From Viridothelium virens (taxonomy: Eukaryota; Ascomycota; Dothideomycetes; Trypetheliales; Trypetheliaceae), in NCBI GenBank assembly GCA_010094025.1, contig ML991799.1, positions 62,001 to 126,000 of the forward strand: DNA of 64,000 nucleotides, written 5' to 3'. Of the stretch, positions 12,801-24,212 are shown piece by piece. The notes beneath the pieces are model-generated. The model was given only the letters and a program-made list of their open reading frames with translations, did not search any database and was not told where the DNA came from. Within the stretch, counting starts at the first letter, position 1. Every line of letters begins with the position of its first letter. The position numbers were made by a program, and so were the translations under genes.

Positions 12801-12938
12801 TGAGTTCTTGCGCTCGCTATTTGAAGTCGAGGTTAGTATGGGGAGTGAAGATTGATGAGCCAGCTGGTTTGGAGAGCAACAAAAGGGTATACTTGCCTTG
12901 GCGACATTCTCCGGTTTGGCATGGGGTGGTGGAGGCAT
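9327..12938 (-). CDS. tif32: Eukaryotic translation initiation factor 3 subunit A (eIF3a)
   Basis: Minus-strand exons are 12938-12897, 12816-12592, 12529-10155 and 10077-9327, encoding 1130 residues, a normal length for fungal eIF3a. The protein opens [14 protein letters not shown] and continues [18 protein letters not shown]. It then has the alpha-helical PCI region (through about residue 520), a long charged coiled-coil (about 560-860, rich in Arg/Glu/Lys) and a low-complexity Gly/Pro/Ser-Arg tail ending in RRTGGA. eIF3a is the scaffold of eIF3, which bridges the 40S subunit, eIF1/1A and mRNA. Introns two and three are GT-AG. Intron one (12817-12896) fits only as GC-AG, donor AAG|GCAAGT. 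The only nearby GT donor puts the conserved RAQELI block out of frame. A poly-Ala run in the tail is coded by a pure GCA/GCT repeat. Confidence 0.95.
9808..9836. repeat. (GCA)n trinucleotide repeat coding poly-Ala in eIF3a
   Basis: About 9.7 uninterrupted GCA units on the plus strand are read as GCT (Ala) codons in the C-terminal tail of the minus-strand eIF3a gene. Use of one codon throughout marks this as a microsatellite likely to vary in length between strains without shifting the frame. Confidence 0.9.
12817..12896 (-). other. GC-AG intron in the eIF3a gene
   Basis: An 80-nt intron with donor AAG|GCAAGT, the strong consensus for the rare GC-AG class, and acceptor AAATAG. A phase-0 join here yields VAK-RAQELI, which matches the conserved start of eIF3a. 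The overlapping GTATAC donor four bases downstream shifts the frame. Confidence 0.8.
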
Positions 12939-13896
12939 GATGGGCGAGTGCTCCACGTCTTTGGCACCCCCTTGCCCTTACGATGGTCTCGCTGATGATG
13001 ACCAGTGTTCGGACAAGGTAAGTCAATGGAGAATGATGATAAGGTGGTTGACTTGATTAGGTGAAGAAGCTGAGCAAGAGAGGGAGTCAGTGGCAGCGGC
13101 CGAATTTGACGTCGGTGATCGTCGGTTGTGCGCGCATGGCGGCATAGCACAAAGACAGCATAACCGAGCGCACAAAGTCGGCAACTCAGTGCACGATTCA
13201 CGATGTACCTCTCATACCTACCTCCTAAAGTTACTAGGGAGTTACAGAGACGCGAAACATCACCCACGCACGGCCACGAGCACGGTCACGGGTGACGGTC
13301 GCGCAGAAGCGATTCACACACGGTCACTTCTGATGTGTTTAGAGAACGCAAACACGGACCAGGATACACTTTTTGGTCTGCACTTTCGGTTGATTTGCAT
13401 TCGTGGTGGTGGAGTGCGGTGAGGAGCAGGCTGCTCGTTGGTCCGTCCCGCAAATCAAGCGTCCGTGCGCTCCTCCTCGCTCCAGTGGCTCCCTTCATCC
13501 CGCCAGCAAACCAGCGACGAACCCTGTGTCAACCTCCTGTCCGGAGACTCCGCCCAGAACACCTTCCCACCACGCATACCGTCATCCACGCATACCTCCG
13601 GAGAAGTCGACGTCGACACGCCTTCGTCACAGTATCAGCCCCTGAAGAAGCGACTGGCGATTTCGACGCCTGCAACAGCTGTGGTCGTCGGAGCTTAAGC
13701 GGGGATCTAGTCGGTGAGTCCTTGCTCTGCTCATTTTAATTCGAGAGGACCGCCCTCTCGTGTTGGACCACCTTCAAAGCTTCCGAATTAACATGCGCCG
13801 TGCTACCTAGGCACAATCTGCTCATTGCAGGCCACATAGGGACTCTTATCTCGACCAGACACGTAACAAACTTGACCTCCACTCCATACCGCCAAG
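12939..13896. other. Divergent intergenic region between eIF3a and the G-gamma gene
   Basis: About 960 bp separating two divergently transcribed genes; it must hold both promoters. The half nearest the G-gamma gene (about 13430-13680) is rich in C/T on the plus strand, as is common in transcribed fungal leaders. No separate gene is supported. Confidence 0.5.
13714..13830 (+). other. Possible 5' UTR intron of the G-gamma gene
   Basis: A strong donor (G|GTGAGT at 13714) and a good acceptor (CATTGCAG ending at 13830) lie 67 nt upstream of the start codon. Splicing would remove 117 nt from the leader. This is inference from splice-site strength only. Confidence 0.4.
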
Positions 13897-14310
13897 ATGA
13901 TGTCCACACCGTACGAATTGCGAACCGGAGGCGATGGCAAGAGCAAAAAGCAGAGCATGGCAGAACTGAAGCTGCGTCGTCTGACTGAGTTGAACTCGAG
14001 ATTGAGAGAAGATCTTGACCGTCGCCGAATACCCGTCTCAGAAGCTGCTATGGAGTAAGGCTATCCCCTCGTACTACGAAGTGTCGGCAGCCCTCACAAA
14101 TTCAACGACTAAACTCGTACAGCTTGATTGCATTTACAGACAAAGAGCCAAAAGACTTTATGGTCCCATCACGATGGGGAACAGTACGTCCAATACGATC
14201 ATGCGCTCGTCAACCCCGTACAAAAGACTGACAATTTGAACTCACAGGTTCCTAAGAACGAGGACCCCTACGCGCCACCCTCATCGAATGGATGCTGCAA
14301 TATAATGTAA
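13897..14310 (+). CDS. gng-1: Heterotrimeric G-protein gamma subunit
   Basis: Exons 13897-14054, 14123-14183 and 14248-14310 encode 93 residues. The protein has the Gly/Lys-rich N-terminus, the SMAELKLRRLTELNSRLRED helix that pairs with G-beta, the block FMVPSRWGT, and EDPYAP before the C-terminus CCNIM. The terminal CNIM is a CAAX box for farnesylation, and the preceding cysteine is a probable palmitoylation site; together they hold G-beta-gamma on the plasma membrane. In filamentous fungi this subunit is needed for G-beta stability, female fertility and asexual development. Two ATG codons stand in tandem at 13897 and 13900; either could be used. Because all three exons are short, the gene is easily missed by ORF-based annotation. 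The two introns are 68 and 64 nt. Confidence 0.93.
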
Positions 14311-15816
14311 TGGGACTGTTGTCGGGTGTGATATCCATTTTTCCTTGCTACTGGCGTAACGACTGGTTACGCTATCCTCCCTGATCTCAAGTTCTCGTTT
14401 GTTCGAAAGGCACTTCGAATGGCACAGTCTCCTTTGTATCCTCTTCACAACATGTAAGATACCAAAGGCCAAATGCGTCTAGCATGGTCATGGGCGTGGT
14501 TTGGCCAACCAAGCCACAACGATTTTTTAGTAAATAATCCATATGCATTTAGTATTCCCTCCAACGCTCATCCAAAGGATCATTCTTACTACAAGTAAAT
14601 GGAGCCTCAGCAGGATTTTTTGCCAGACTTAGCATGTGCTTCTGCTCGGAAATGCTGAATAGCTCTTGTCATACAAGTACGGAGAGCCTCGAATGTTGGG
14701 TATGGGGGGCGAGAAAGTGCCTAAGGTACATTTGGAGATTTCCCCAGGCTGCAAGGATTGCATCACGGCAACGCGCCGTCTTAGGTTCCCCACAGCCACC
14801 ACACGGTGACACGCAAATGATTTGATTTTCTACGTTCCGCAATAGCAGATAGCAGCCTGGCTACGTCAGAGCAGTCCTCAGAGCTCTGCTAACGGCAGGA
14901 CCTCTATTACTTAATGAATGCTCGTTTGGTGTGCCATCGATGGCTCGTGAGGATAGCGCCGGAGACGGAGCTTGAAGGAGCTCCCCCACGCTATCCTTGT
15001 TCTCTCTCAGACAAGCGAATGGAAGCCGGGTTCACCACTTGATTTTTCGTTCCGGTACCAGGCCGCCCGTTCCTAGAAAGATGGGTTCTCACATCGGTAC
15101 TCCGTCCCTCCGGCAGCATCTCTCAGTGGGATTCAGGCTGCACACCGTTCATAGCTGTGGCTATGGGCGACGGTTCAACCTAACGAGGCTTCGTAGTGGA
15201 ACGGCGAGAGTCGTTTGTGGTTTTCAAGCAGTTCCATAGTTTGTAACAGAATATAGGAGTTCAAGGCGTCGCGAATGCCGTAATCGCTTGGGGTCCACTG
15301 ACCACTGGGCGGTGGGGCGTTCTGATTGCAGAGCACGATATCGATTCCCCCACGCCAGACAAAGTCGCCCTTAGCAAGATCTAGTCAAGGCCCACACCTT
15401 GCCTTGCGCCATGCCGACCACCTGCAGCCCGTTCTGATGCTCTGACAGGAAGGATCTGCGCTGCCAAACCCCTCTCTGCTCCATTCGCCAGAAGTCTCAA
15501 CTTCGTTTACGACTCCATCATTCGTACAAAGACTGCAGCTCGCCCAACGTCTCTGAGCACACATACTCAGTGTCACAACATCGACCCCGCCGCGCAACGG
15601 CAATATCTACCACGCCGCCTCCACCACGGCTTCGCACGCCAGCGGGTCTCACGCCACCCGCGGCCCCCCAGCGCTCGAAATAGGAATTTCGACTTTCACC
15701 TGCAATAGGTCCGTTCGGGCTGACGACACTCTGAGTTCATTGCGGGGAGAGCAAGCTGCACCCTTAGGATACCTGCTCTGCGCCTGCGCCAAAAGATTCA
15801 CTACAATTGTCTTACT
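14311..15816. other. Intergenic region upstream of the bHLH gene
   Basis: About 1.5 kb without a supported gene. It contains the 3' UTR of the G-gamma gene and the promoter and leader of the NUC-1-like gene. No repeats or RNA genes were recognised. Confidence 0.5.
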
Positions 15817-18138
15817 ATGAACAATACGAGCGACTTATCATGGCCGCAATCCGAGCAGCAATTCGAGCCTATGATTCCCACTGGAGACGAAGAGCTCTCC
15901 AACCTCCTCAATCTCGACCTTGACATTAATTTCCCTACATTCGAGTCGAACGTCGAGAGCTCTCAGAACCATGTTCAATCAGCGGAGGGTGCGCACAATG
16001 CTCATACTCAGCAACAGCAGTTCCAGGCAAATCGTGCTGCGACAGAGAATGTCTACAGACAAGAACAACTCGCGCATATGCAGGACACACATAGTCGTCT
16101 TGCAAATGGTATGCGACACCAGCAGCACATGCACGGCATGGCTGAGTTGCCTCCGACAAGCAATGGTTTTGCTCCTATGAATATCCAGGCGTCGTATTCC
16201 CATCAACAGCAGCCTCACCCTCACCAATTCCACGAGGGTCAAGGATTACCATTTCAGCAACACCAGCAGACGTTACCACATCATCATTTTGTGCCACCTA
16301 CTCCGAATAGCATGGAACTGCAGGGAGATCGGGAAAAGTATCTTGCTCGTGTGGACCCAAATGCCTTAGACCACCGTTATCAGCTCAGGCACAATGACCC
16401 AGTACGTATATACAAGCGCACTTAGTTTCCAACAGCTGAGGGTTTCTTCAGATGTCTTTCACCCCATTAGTATCACCTGCAGTGACACCCCATGAGGCCA
16501 ACTTCCAAATACCTCCTGAATTTACTGTCCCTGGAGCATACTTCAGCCCACTATCATCGCCGATGCTAGAAGCGCAGCGCAATTCACAGCGAACTGTCAC
16601 GTCAAACCCTAGACATACTGCCAGTCCTGCTACCACTTCTCCCGTCGACCCAGACGTGGACATGCAAGACGAGTCGATAGGAGAACCTGCAAAGAAACTG
16701 AGAAAAAAGGTCTCAAACCCAGGTCCTCGTTCCGTGGCAAATGCTGCGCGAGCAAGGCAGTCTCCTATCTCCAAGGGACAGCGAAAGAGAGGGGCTATCT
16801 CTGGGTCAAATGCCACGAAAGATGTCTCATGTATGCTCAGCGATTCACAAAGAACGAAAGTCATATCGAACCGCCCATCGTCGGCAGCTGGTCTCACTCC
16901 AGGACCAACGCAAGATAGTTCAGAAGCCGACTCGGTCTCGCCAGAGCCCTTGACAGAATTTGCTATGCGGCCTCCTCCCAAACCAAATTCTAAGACACAG
17001 TCTCCGGCAATTCTTCCGCAGAGCCAGACTGGGGCCCCTTCTTTATCGGACGGCAGTCTTGGTTCACCCGCCACTCCGGCGTCGCTAATGCGTATTCAGC
17101 AGCAACAGCAAGTCGATACCACTGGTGGTGCACTCTTGCCGACTTCTTCCGCTACTGGAGGTGTGCAGCCTGCACAACAATCGCAGCCATCGCTTGAAGA
17201 CTTCGCTCTTCCTGAAGCAGCTAGCAACACTCGTCCACTGCTCCATAGTCTTAACACCTTGGCTCTCCCCGCCGAGGATCAGGCTACCCCTCGCGTCTCT
17301 GCACGGGAAGTGCAAGGTTCAGGAAACGTGACCGTTAGCACACCTACTGCTGTCACTTCTGGTATTTCTGCGAAACCAAGTCCAAGAAGTAGTGCCATCA
17401 GATCACCTACGGCACCTCCAGGATCCTCTGGTAGTGGCAGTAAGATAGATAGTAAAGGTGGGCGTAGTAACAAAAAGAGAAACAGCACTGGCTCTGCACT
17501 CGTAAGCCCAGCTCTAAGGCCCAAAATTTCGCCGAGTATTAAACCGTTGCTTCCCGAGGGTGGTGAGTAACTCTCATCAACACATCCCATCAATCTATCG
17601 AAGATTCTAATGAGCACCTACAGTTAATGTAACTGACGAGCACCATGCGCTCCTCCTCGCCTCCAAATCCAACTATCAGAACCTCATCGACGGCACCCGC
17701 CTCCCAGGCGTCAACTACCCGCAGGAGCTCTCCACCAATCTCACCTCAAAACGTACTTCACACAAGATCGCCGAGCAGGGACGCCGCAACCGCATCAACA
17801 CTGCTCTGCAAGAGATGCAATCCCTGCTTCCAAGCCCCCAAATCGCGCCCAAAGACGGTAGCAGTAGTGCCAAAGATGACAGCAAGAGCCCGGTTGACGG
17901 CGGTGCCGACAGCGGATCAGCAGGAGGCGGCAAGGCGAGCGGAAGCAGCGCAGCGCAGGCGACCGCGCAGAGCAACAGCAAAGCGGCGACGGTGGAGAGC
18001 GCGATCGAGTACATCAAGCAGCTGAAGCGCGAGGCGGAGCAGCGGGACCAGGAGATTGAAGACTTGAGGAGGCAATTGGGGCAGGCGAGCCCGGGCGCGG
18101 GCGGAGGGCCGGGCAGTGCGAGCACGAAGGTTGCTTGA
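15817..18138 (+). CDS. nuc-1: NUC-1/Pho4-like bHLH transcription factor
   Basis: Exons 15817-16401, 16452-17562 and 17624-18138 encode 736 residues. Introns are 50 and 61 nt; the joins read HNDP-MSFTPLVSP and LLPEGG-VNVTDEHHALL. The bHLH lies near the C-terminus: basic region and helix 1 are TSHKIAEQGRRNRINTALQE, helix 2 is KAATVESAIEYIKQLKREAE. The basic region has His-Glu-Arg in the 5-9-13 spacing that reads CACGTG-type E-boxes. A loop of about 50 Ser/Gly/Ala-rich residues separates the helices, as in NUC-1/PALCA, the activators of phosphate-starvation genes. The N-terminal 540 residues are Gln/His- and Ser/Pro-rich and probably disordered, with an acidic start (GDEELSNLLNLDLDI) that could activate transcription. 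Phosphate control is inferred from family likeness. Confidence 0.85.
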
Positions 18139-20444
18139 GGGGAACTGTCGGCAGCTAGTGCGCTCTGATGGCGCCCCTTCTACAAATGGGAGTTTTGACG
18201 CCTGAAGTCCAATCCCTCGGTCGATTGTGTAAACGGCTCATGATGAAGAGCCATGGACGTGACATGACGGTGGATGACGAGGCTGCTTGACTCATTTTGC
18301 ACGGAGTGAACTTGGTCGTCCCGTGACATGGTTGTTTCAGCTCACCTTACCAGACATGCTCGTCTCCATAAAAGCCAGTGGTACTGTATATGGCGTTGGG
18401 GGTTCGATTCAACCATTTGCAACAAGGTTCTTCTGCTTTCGTGGTATCTCGGTTGCCCTCTCCTTTCTCTTTCCTCCTCTCTTATCTCACACTATCTTAT
18501 GCTGGTACGCCGGCGGCTGTCTGGTTTTAGTTCCTTCTCCTATCTGCATTATCATTCATACCTCAATGTACATACGTTCTCCTTCTCTATAATGTTGGCG
18601 GCTTTCGTGCTTTATGCGATGTTTGCTTTTCAAACTCTTTCTTGGCCCATGGATTGGTTGTTAGAAGTTCCCGCTTTGCTTGCTTAGTTGGTGTGGATTT
18701 AGGCTTGTGCATGCAGCGATCGTGAGGCTGCACGCAGCATGGGCGGGATATTCTGAGGCAGTGATTGGATTTTGGAGAGGACCTAATGCTGTTACGAAGC
18801 ACGACAGACGGCCGGGGTGAACTGGAGGATTTCAGAGATGATTAGGTAGGGAGATAGTTGCACGTCCATAGTCAAAGACAAATTAACGTGCTGTCATTCA
18901 GAACTATCGACTCTGTCAGAGCAGCGATCTTAATGCCCCCTCACGCCTGGGCACTAGCGTCAGTCCTAGTGATGGACCAACCTAGACTCCATTTTGCTTG
19001 AGCACGCTCATTGATTCAGATCAGATCAAGCGAAGAAGAATAAGCCAAAAGACTGTAAGAAGGCTTTTTTGACTTTGTTTCTGTGATTATAGTGTCGAAG
19101 GATATCGCACCAGCTTTTGTGGTCATCTCTACATGGTGAAAGGATGAGCTAAATTGTTGACTGGGAAGAACTCAAAAGTCTACAACCGTTACTTCCAAAC
19201 ACTGCACTATGGTGGCCACTGCAAAAGAGCTTGAGGACTTGACCTCTGCATCAAGAACATCCTACACTGTGATTTAGCAAGGTCTGACAGCATTGCGAGG
19301 AGAAGCGCACATGCTCGTGGCACAGTCTATCGTATTCGTCCCCAGATATGTGTAGGTTTCGAGGATCTGACCGGCAGACGTCCCTACAGCCATGCTTTCT
19401 CATGTATCCGTTGAGGTGGCTGGACTCAAAACGGCAGTGACTGAGACATGATGTTGAGAATGGCTAACTGCGATCAGAGTCATTCAGCATTTTTCTTTGC
19501 GAGTCGTCGACTGTTCAATAGGCATAGTCTATCGCATTGCTATTGGTTGCAATCGGGACTGTATCACGTCTTGGGCTCCACGGTCTCTTTGAACGCGGTA
19601 TAGATCGTCCAGGAAAGTTTCTATGCCCGCTACCGACTCGATGAAAGACTGAAAAGAGGCTGCAACAGCAGAGGAAGGTACGAGAGAAAGTGAGGAGGTT
19701 GATTCTCCCTTTGTGCCAGGTACTGTGGCCTGAGACCTCCACAGGGAGAAAATAGCTGACATCACCAGAATTGTGCCAACACAGATTTTGGCGAGGTTCC
19801 TATTGACCACTGGGCAGTTTCAGATGCCTACCAAGTGGAGGAGTCGCCATGAGCGTCGGTGTAAGCCGTCGGGTGCGTCAACGGAGGGGACAGGGGCGCA
19901 GGGCAGGGTTACGTATCTACTCTTACTCTAATATACCGTACTCAGGGGTCCCCGAAACAGCAAGGCCGGATATCTTAATACCTTCGCATGCCCCGAATTT
20001 TTACAGTACTCCCGTATGATGCAACTGAGAACGGCGTGCCCTTCTCCTTACGCCATGCGCAGATTATTCTTGTGTGCTGTCAATAAAATTTGATTGCATT
20101 TCTTCATGGTGCTACACACGATCCGACGCCACATCTTCGGCAGCCCCACGCATGCTGCTTGCAACAGATTATGGAAACCTGGTCGTCGTAGCCACAGATC
20201 ATCCATTTCTGGTCCACAAATCCGAAGGATAGGAACTGTTGCCTATACGTCTTCAGGGATGCATGACTTTATCCTAGGGAAAGATTTAAGGTATACCTAA
20301 CAGCCCACATCAATGTGTCACATCTTGGCACAGCTTCGCGATCTGCTTTGTTATTCGTAGATTCTCGTATCATCCTCAAATCTCAAAATCTTCAGCCTCT
20401 CCTATGTAATGGGTACTACAGCCTACTATAATAATAAAATAAGC
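18139..20444. other. Gene-poor region between the bHLH and secreted-protein genes
   Basis: About 2.3 kb. It includes the 3' UTR of the bHLH gene and the promoter of the secreted-protein gene. A minus-strand stretch at 19529-19810 encodes a hydrophobic segment but has no ATG and no convincing splice partner. No RNA gene or transposon is recognisable. Confidence 0.45.
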
Positions 20445-21563
20445 ATGTCGGACTCTTTCATTGCAATTACTTTCTGTCTCGCCATCCTAACCCAAGGGGC
20501 GCTTGCGACGCTGCCCTCTAGCTCAATTCACAATGTGAAGCATCTCACAACCAATTACACGCCATGTGCGCCTGATACTTGCGGAATTGAGTGCATGCAA
20601 GGATCTAAGACTGGTAGCAACTCTACAGTCCCCACTGCAACTCTGTTTGGGAGTTCGGCTCCGGATGCCATCAACTCAGCCTCCGAGAGTATCAACTCAT
20701 CGAGGCCAGCGGAACTCACAAACGGCCTACAAAAGCATGCAACCCGACCGGGAAAGCGGGTTCTCCCATCGCTTCCTGCGATTACCGAGCTACCAGCATA
20801 TGTTGCTGGATTGTCGAGGTACATTTCCCTGAACAACCAATGGATCCTTCGCGATCCCACTAATAATAGGTTCTCGACCACTAATGCATGGTTATTCCCG
20901 AAATACGGGGGGAGTGCTGTCGGAATCAATCGGCTCACCGGATGCTCATCCGTCATAATCATATCCTCGAGAGGCGTCTTTGTGTCGCATTTAGCCGAGG
21001 TACCTACCTTTATAAGTAGGAGAGGTTCTCGACCAGACATGAACAATTTCTATCGGAGAACGATACTGACCCTGAGAGAAGGGAACCCTTCTCTAGGACT
21101 GGACTTCCTTACGCAACCAGGACAGATTCTAGCGCCGGAGCATGATCCCCAGGTCTTTGTCTTTACACCTTTTTGTACTGAACAGGATAGAGGGAGGGGA
21201 ATCGATACAACTTTCAGATATGAGAGGGAAATCGATAATCTTACAGAAAGTTTACGCAACTACTTTCCGCACGCTAGGACAGACCCGGAAATCTTAGGGT
21301 ACACCAGACGCACCGTTCGAGATGCAAGAAGCAACTTCGTGACCGGCGTAAGCCCATTCGCCGGCTTTGGTGGACGGGTTATTGTGGAATTTGATGCCGA
21401 CGAACGAGACATTGAGACACCGCAAGTCACTTATCGCTTAGGAAAATGGAGATTATGGCTCGAAGACACGGTAATGAAGGAGAGTTATTACTGTCATGGT
21501 TCTGTCGCTCACACGGTTGAAGACAGTAGGAGTGAAGTAGGGAGCGCATTTGGAAGGCCCTAG
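20445..21563 (+). CDS. Secreted protein of unknown function (orphan fungal family)
   Basis: A single exon encoding 372 residues from the ATG at 20445. That start was preferred over the in-frame ATG at 20409 because it begins a clean signal peptide (MSDSFIAITFCLAILTQGALA, cut before TLPS). Residues 22-105 are Ser/Thr/Asn-rich with several N-glycosylation sequons and a small cysteine group (C41, C46, C50). A dibasic Lys-Arg at 104-105 could be a Kex2 cut separating a pro-region from the folded part. The rest contains GCSSVIIISSRGVFVSHLAE, PQVFVFTPFC and a C-terminal RLWLED block. I recall similar cores in many uncharacterised ascomycete secreted proteins, but I know of no function. No transmembrane or GPI signal is seen at the C-terminus. 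The gene is isolated, with over 2 kb of empty DNA on each side. Confidence 0.75.
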   Translation: MSDSFIAITFCLAILTQGALATLPSSSIHNVKHLTTNYTPCAPDTCGIECMQGSKTGSNSTVPTATLFGSSAPDAINSASESINSSRPAELTNGLQKHATRPGKRVLPSLPAITELPAYVAGLSRYISLNNQWILRDPTNNRFSTTNAWLFPKYGGSAVGINRLTGCSSVIIISSRGVFVSHLAEVPTFISRRGSRPDMNNFYRRTILTLREGNPSLGLDFLTQPGQILAPEHDPQVFVFTPFCTEQDRGRGIDTTFRYEREIDNLTESLRNYFPHARTDPEILGYTRRTVRDARSNFVTGVSPFAGFGGRVIVEFDADERDIETPQVTYRLGKWRLWLEDTVMKESYYCHGSVAHTVEDSRSEVGSAFGRP

Positions 21564-24212
21564 TGAAGCTACAGATATCGTATTCGATCAATTAAATCTA
21601 GATTTGCTTATATCCTGCTTTTATACCTTCACTATTCCAAGTACCCATTTAGCAAATAATGAGAAATGCCCCCAAATTCTTTAGGATAGGTCATACACTC
21701 ATTCTTCGTAAAGGGCTTTGCTCGGTGGTAGAAGAAGAAAGACTCGATATACTACACCATTTATGCTATTGCTGCCCCTACCAGTTCATCAGTAATTCAG
21801 CAATACTGGTAATCACTGAAGAAGTCCTTCTTCTGTTTTGCGCATTAGCGCAGAAGAGTCGTAAAGACAGCAATCAAAGTCGGGATGGTGGCTCACCTCA
21901 AGATTACATAATAAACGGATGTGTCTATATCAGAAAGGTTGAGTGCTTTCAATGAGAAGCTGAAGGATTATTGTGCTCATAGCGTGATATATTGTGAGTC
22001 TCCGAAGTCTTGGGTTGGCTTAGGTCTAAGATGGATTTGTTACCATCTGCTTAGTGCAAACTTTACTACGAGGACTGAAGCTTTGTAATGCTTCTTGAGG
22101 TGAGTAATTCGATACAAGCTCGGGGCACGATTTTATTGGTCGGCTACGCCGATGCTCCACTTATCAACGATTTCCATGTATCTCACTTACTAAGTCCTTG
22201 GGGTTTTGGTCATCGCTTGTGGCGGACTAACTAGATGCAAACTTGTCAGCACTATTGCTCTGGGTGTTTCGAAGGATTGGTGTCTTTAGGCACTCAGAAA
22301 ATGATATGCAGAACATTAATCGTCTCATTGACAGTAACGAACACGATAGCCGCGGATAGTTCTTAACAGACAGCCAGATTCTGCGCGTAAAAACGCTGGA
22401 GACGTGGATTTCCTAAGGGAGGATTCCCCGTGTGGACAAGGGAGACCAAAGGCAACTCTTAACAAGCACTAAGGCCCCCGAATCACCAGGTTTTGAGATT
22501 CGATACAAGCTGCACAGAAATCAAGGAGGTGAAGATGGCATAGGGTTGATCTTGTTTCGTTTCATGACCACGTACAATAGGAGCACCCTGAGTTGGCGCA
22601 TGAATTGTGCAAACCGGATCGCGTGGATGAGGCGTCATGTTGCTGCTAGGAGGTGCATTTTATGACCAAGGGTCTGCCTCCGCGATGGGTGGCAAAGCCC
22701 CATCCGGAATTTGGCGCAGGTAGCGTGAGAAGTATGAAGCCACCTCCAGACGGTGGCGCCAATGGTTGAGCATTTTTCTTGGGTACGGAGGTCTGACACT
22801 TTGCGTAGCGATGTCCGAGAACCCGGTCGGCCATGCTTTTGTGCAGCATTTGATAGAGCAATTGTCCAATCAATCAGTTGATTTAAAGGGTGAGAAACCG
22901 GATGAAGTGGCTATAAGCAATCGAGACCCGAATGCCTGAGTGTTTGTCGAAGAGAAATGAAAGGAAAGAATAGGGCTGATGTGGAGAAGAAGCTGTTGTG
23001 CAACGGCCATATTATCCGCATGCTAATAGACATCGCGGAAAAGTCGTGTACATCATCACTTCATGCAGACAAGGCCAAGATGAACTCTCTGGTCTATCGC
23101 ATGCCGAGTCGAGGGTAAAGTGCTGCAATGTCGGCTCCCCACATACAAGCGCGGAAGCTCAACGGACGAGACGTCTAAGCAGATCTAAGGTCGCAGATGG
23201 GGATCTTTGCAAGGACAGCATAAGCAACGGAGGTGAGAAATTCAAAGCCAAGGGGGGCAGGGCAAGATAATGAGGTCACGCCTACCGACCTCCTGAGGCC
23301 TCTTTTTTGGGAGAGATTTGCGGGTTCGATGCTGAGTTGGGGAATTTGATGTTACTGGAAAGGGAGCCTAGAGGAGCCCTGCGTAATTAGTACCTAGATC
23401 TGCTTCGGCGATCCTAGATTTTCCGGTCCCCGAAACAGCAGCGTCAACTTCAAACGTCGTGCTATCCACTTAGGTACCAGGCCATGTACTCTTGCACTTC
23501 AAAGCTATGCTAATTCAGTGACCGTCAACCACGTTCCGACAATGCTTTCCACTGCTAGGCACTCAGCCACCATTTAGACAGTCACGCTGCTGCCTCCATT
23601 TCCATGCAGGGCCTTACCTAGCTAGCAGTGACGGCAAGACTACTTTGACAGTAGCAGCCAACCGAGAGAAGCTACCACGGTATTGCCAGATCCATCACAT
23701 CGCTAGCAATAGAAGCCACCGGATGTGAGACCGGCATCACCCCAGCCCTTACGTTGCCCGGCGTTGTGGCTCCCGACCCTCCTTGAGCCGTGTGTCCCTT
23801 CTCTACGGAGTGTCATACCCTATATTGAAGTCGTAGTGGTGATCCCTATCAGTCATTGTCTTCCTGATGCACCAATTGGTCTGAAAAGTACCAGTTGTCC
23901 GGACTTCGGACACGGGAACCATAGATATGTCTGGAGTATGACCTGACGGAAGCTGAGCATTTGCTTGTCGTCACTGAGCTGGGCACTGTTCTAGCTAGAA
24001 TGGTACCCGTCCTTTTCACATTGGCATTTTGAAGTCGGGCGAAACTTTCCAAATAGCTCTTCTCAGCCAGTCGCAGCATCGTAAGGAACAAAAGGGCGGT
24101 AGCCCTACAACTAAGTTCTGAATACTATATCAATCCCTTCTTGCGCTTCACAGTCGACTAGAACTTGTCGAAACGATTGCAAGTCATTTAGTATCTGGTT
24201 ATATCTTTCATC
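21564..24212. other. Gene-poor region upstream of the P450 gene
   Basis: About 2.65 kb with no supported gene. Several short ORFs occur but none has recognisable domains. A 16-base string, GGTCCCCGAAACAGCA, near 23425-23440 also occurs near 19947-19962 on the other side of the secreted-protein gene. This is close to what chance allows in 64 kb. Confidence 0.45.

Noticed and set aside
16448-17074. 208-residue minus-strand reading frame inside the bHLH gene
   Set aside because: It is antisense to a gene with a clear bHLH domain and consistent splicing, and has no recognisable motif.
18340-18420. tRNA-like B-box string (GGGTTCGATTCAACC)
   Set aside because: No matching A-box, acceptor stem or cloverleaf could be drawn around it.
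19529-19810. Possible small membrane protein on the minus strand
   Set aside because: It has a hydrophobic segment but starts at GTG. The only upstream ATG in reach would need an intron of about 22 nt, too short to splice.
22100-22515. Repeated string ATTCGATACAAGCT near 22107 and 22499
   Set aside because: A 14-base match is expected several times by chance in 64 kb, and the flanks do not align.
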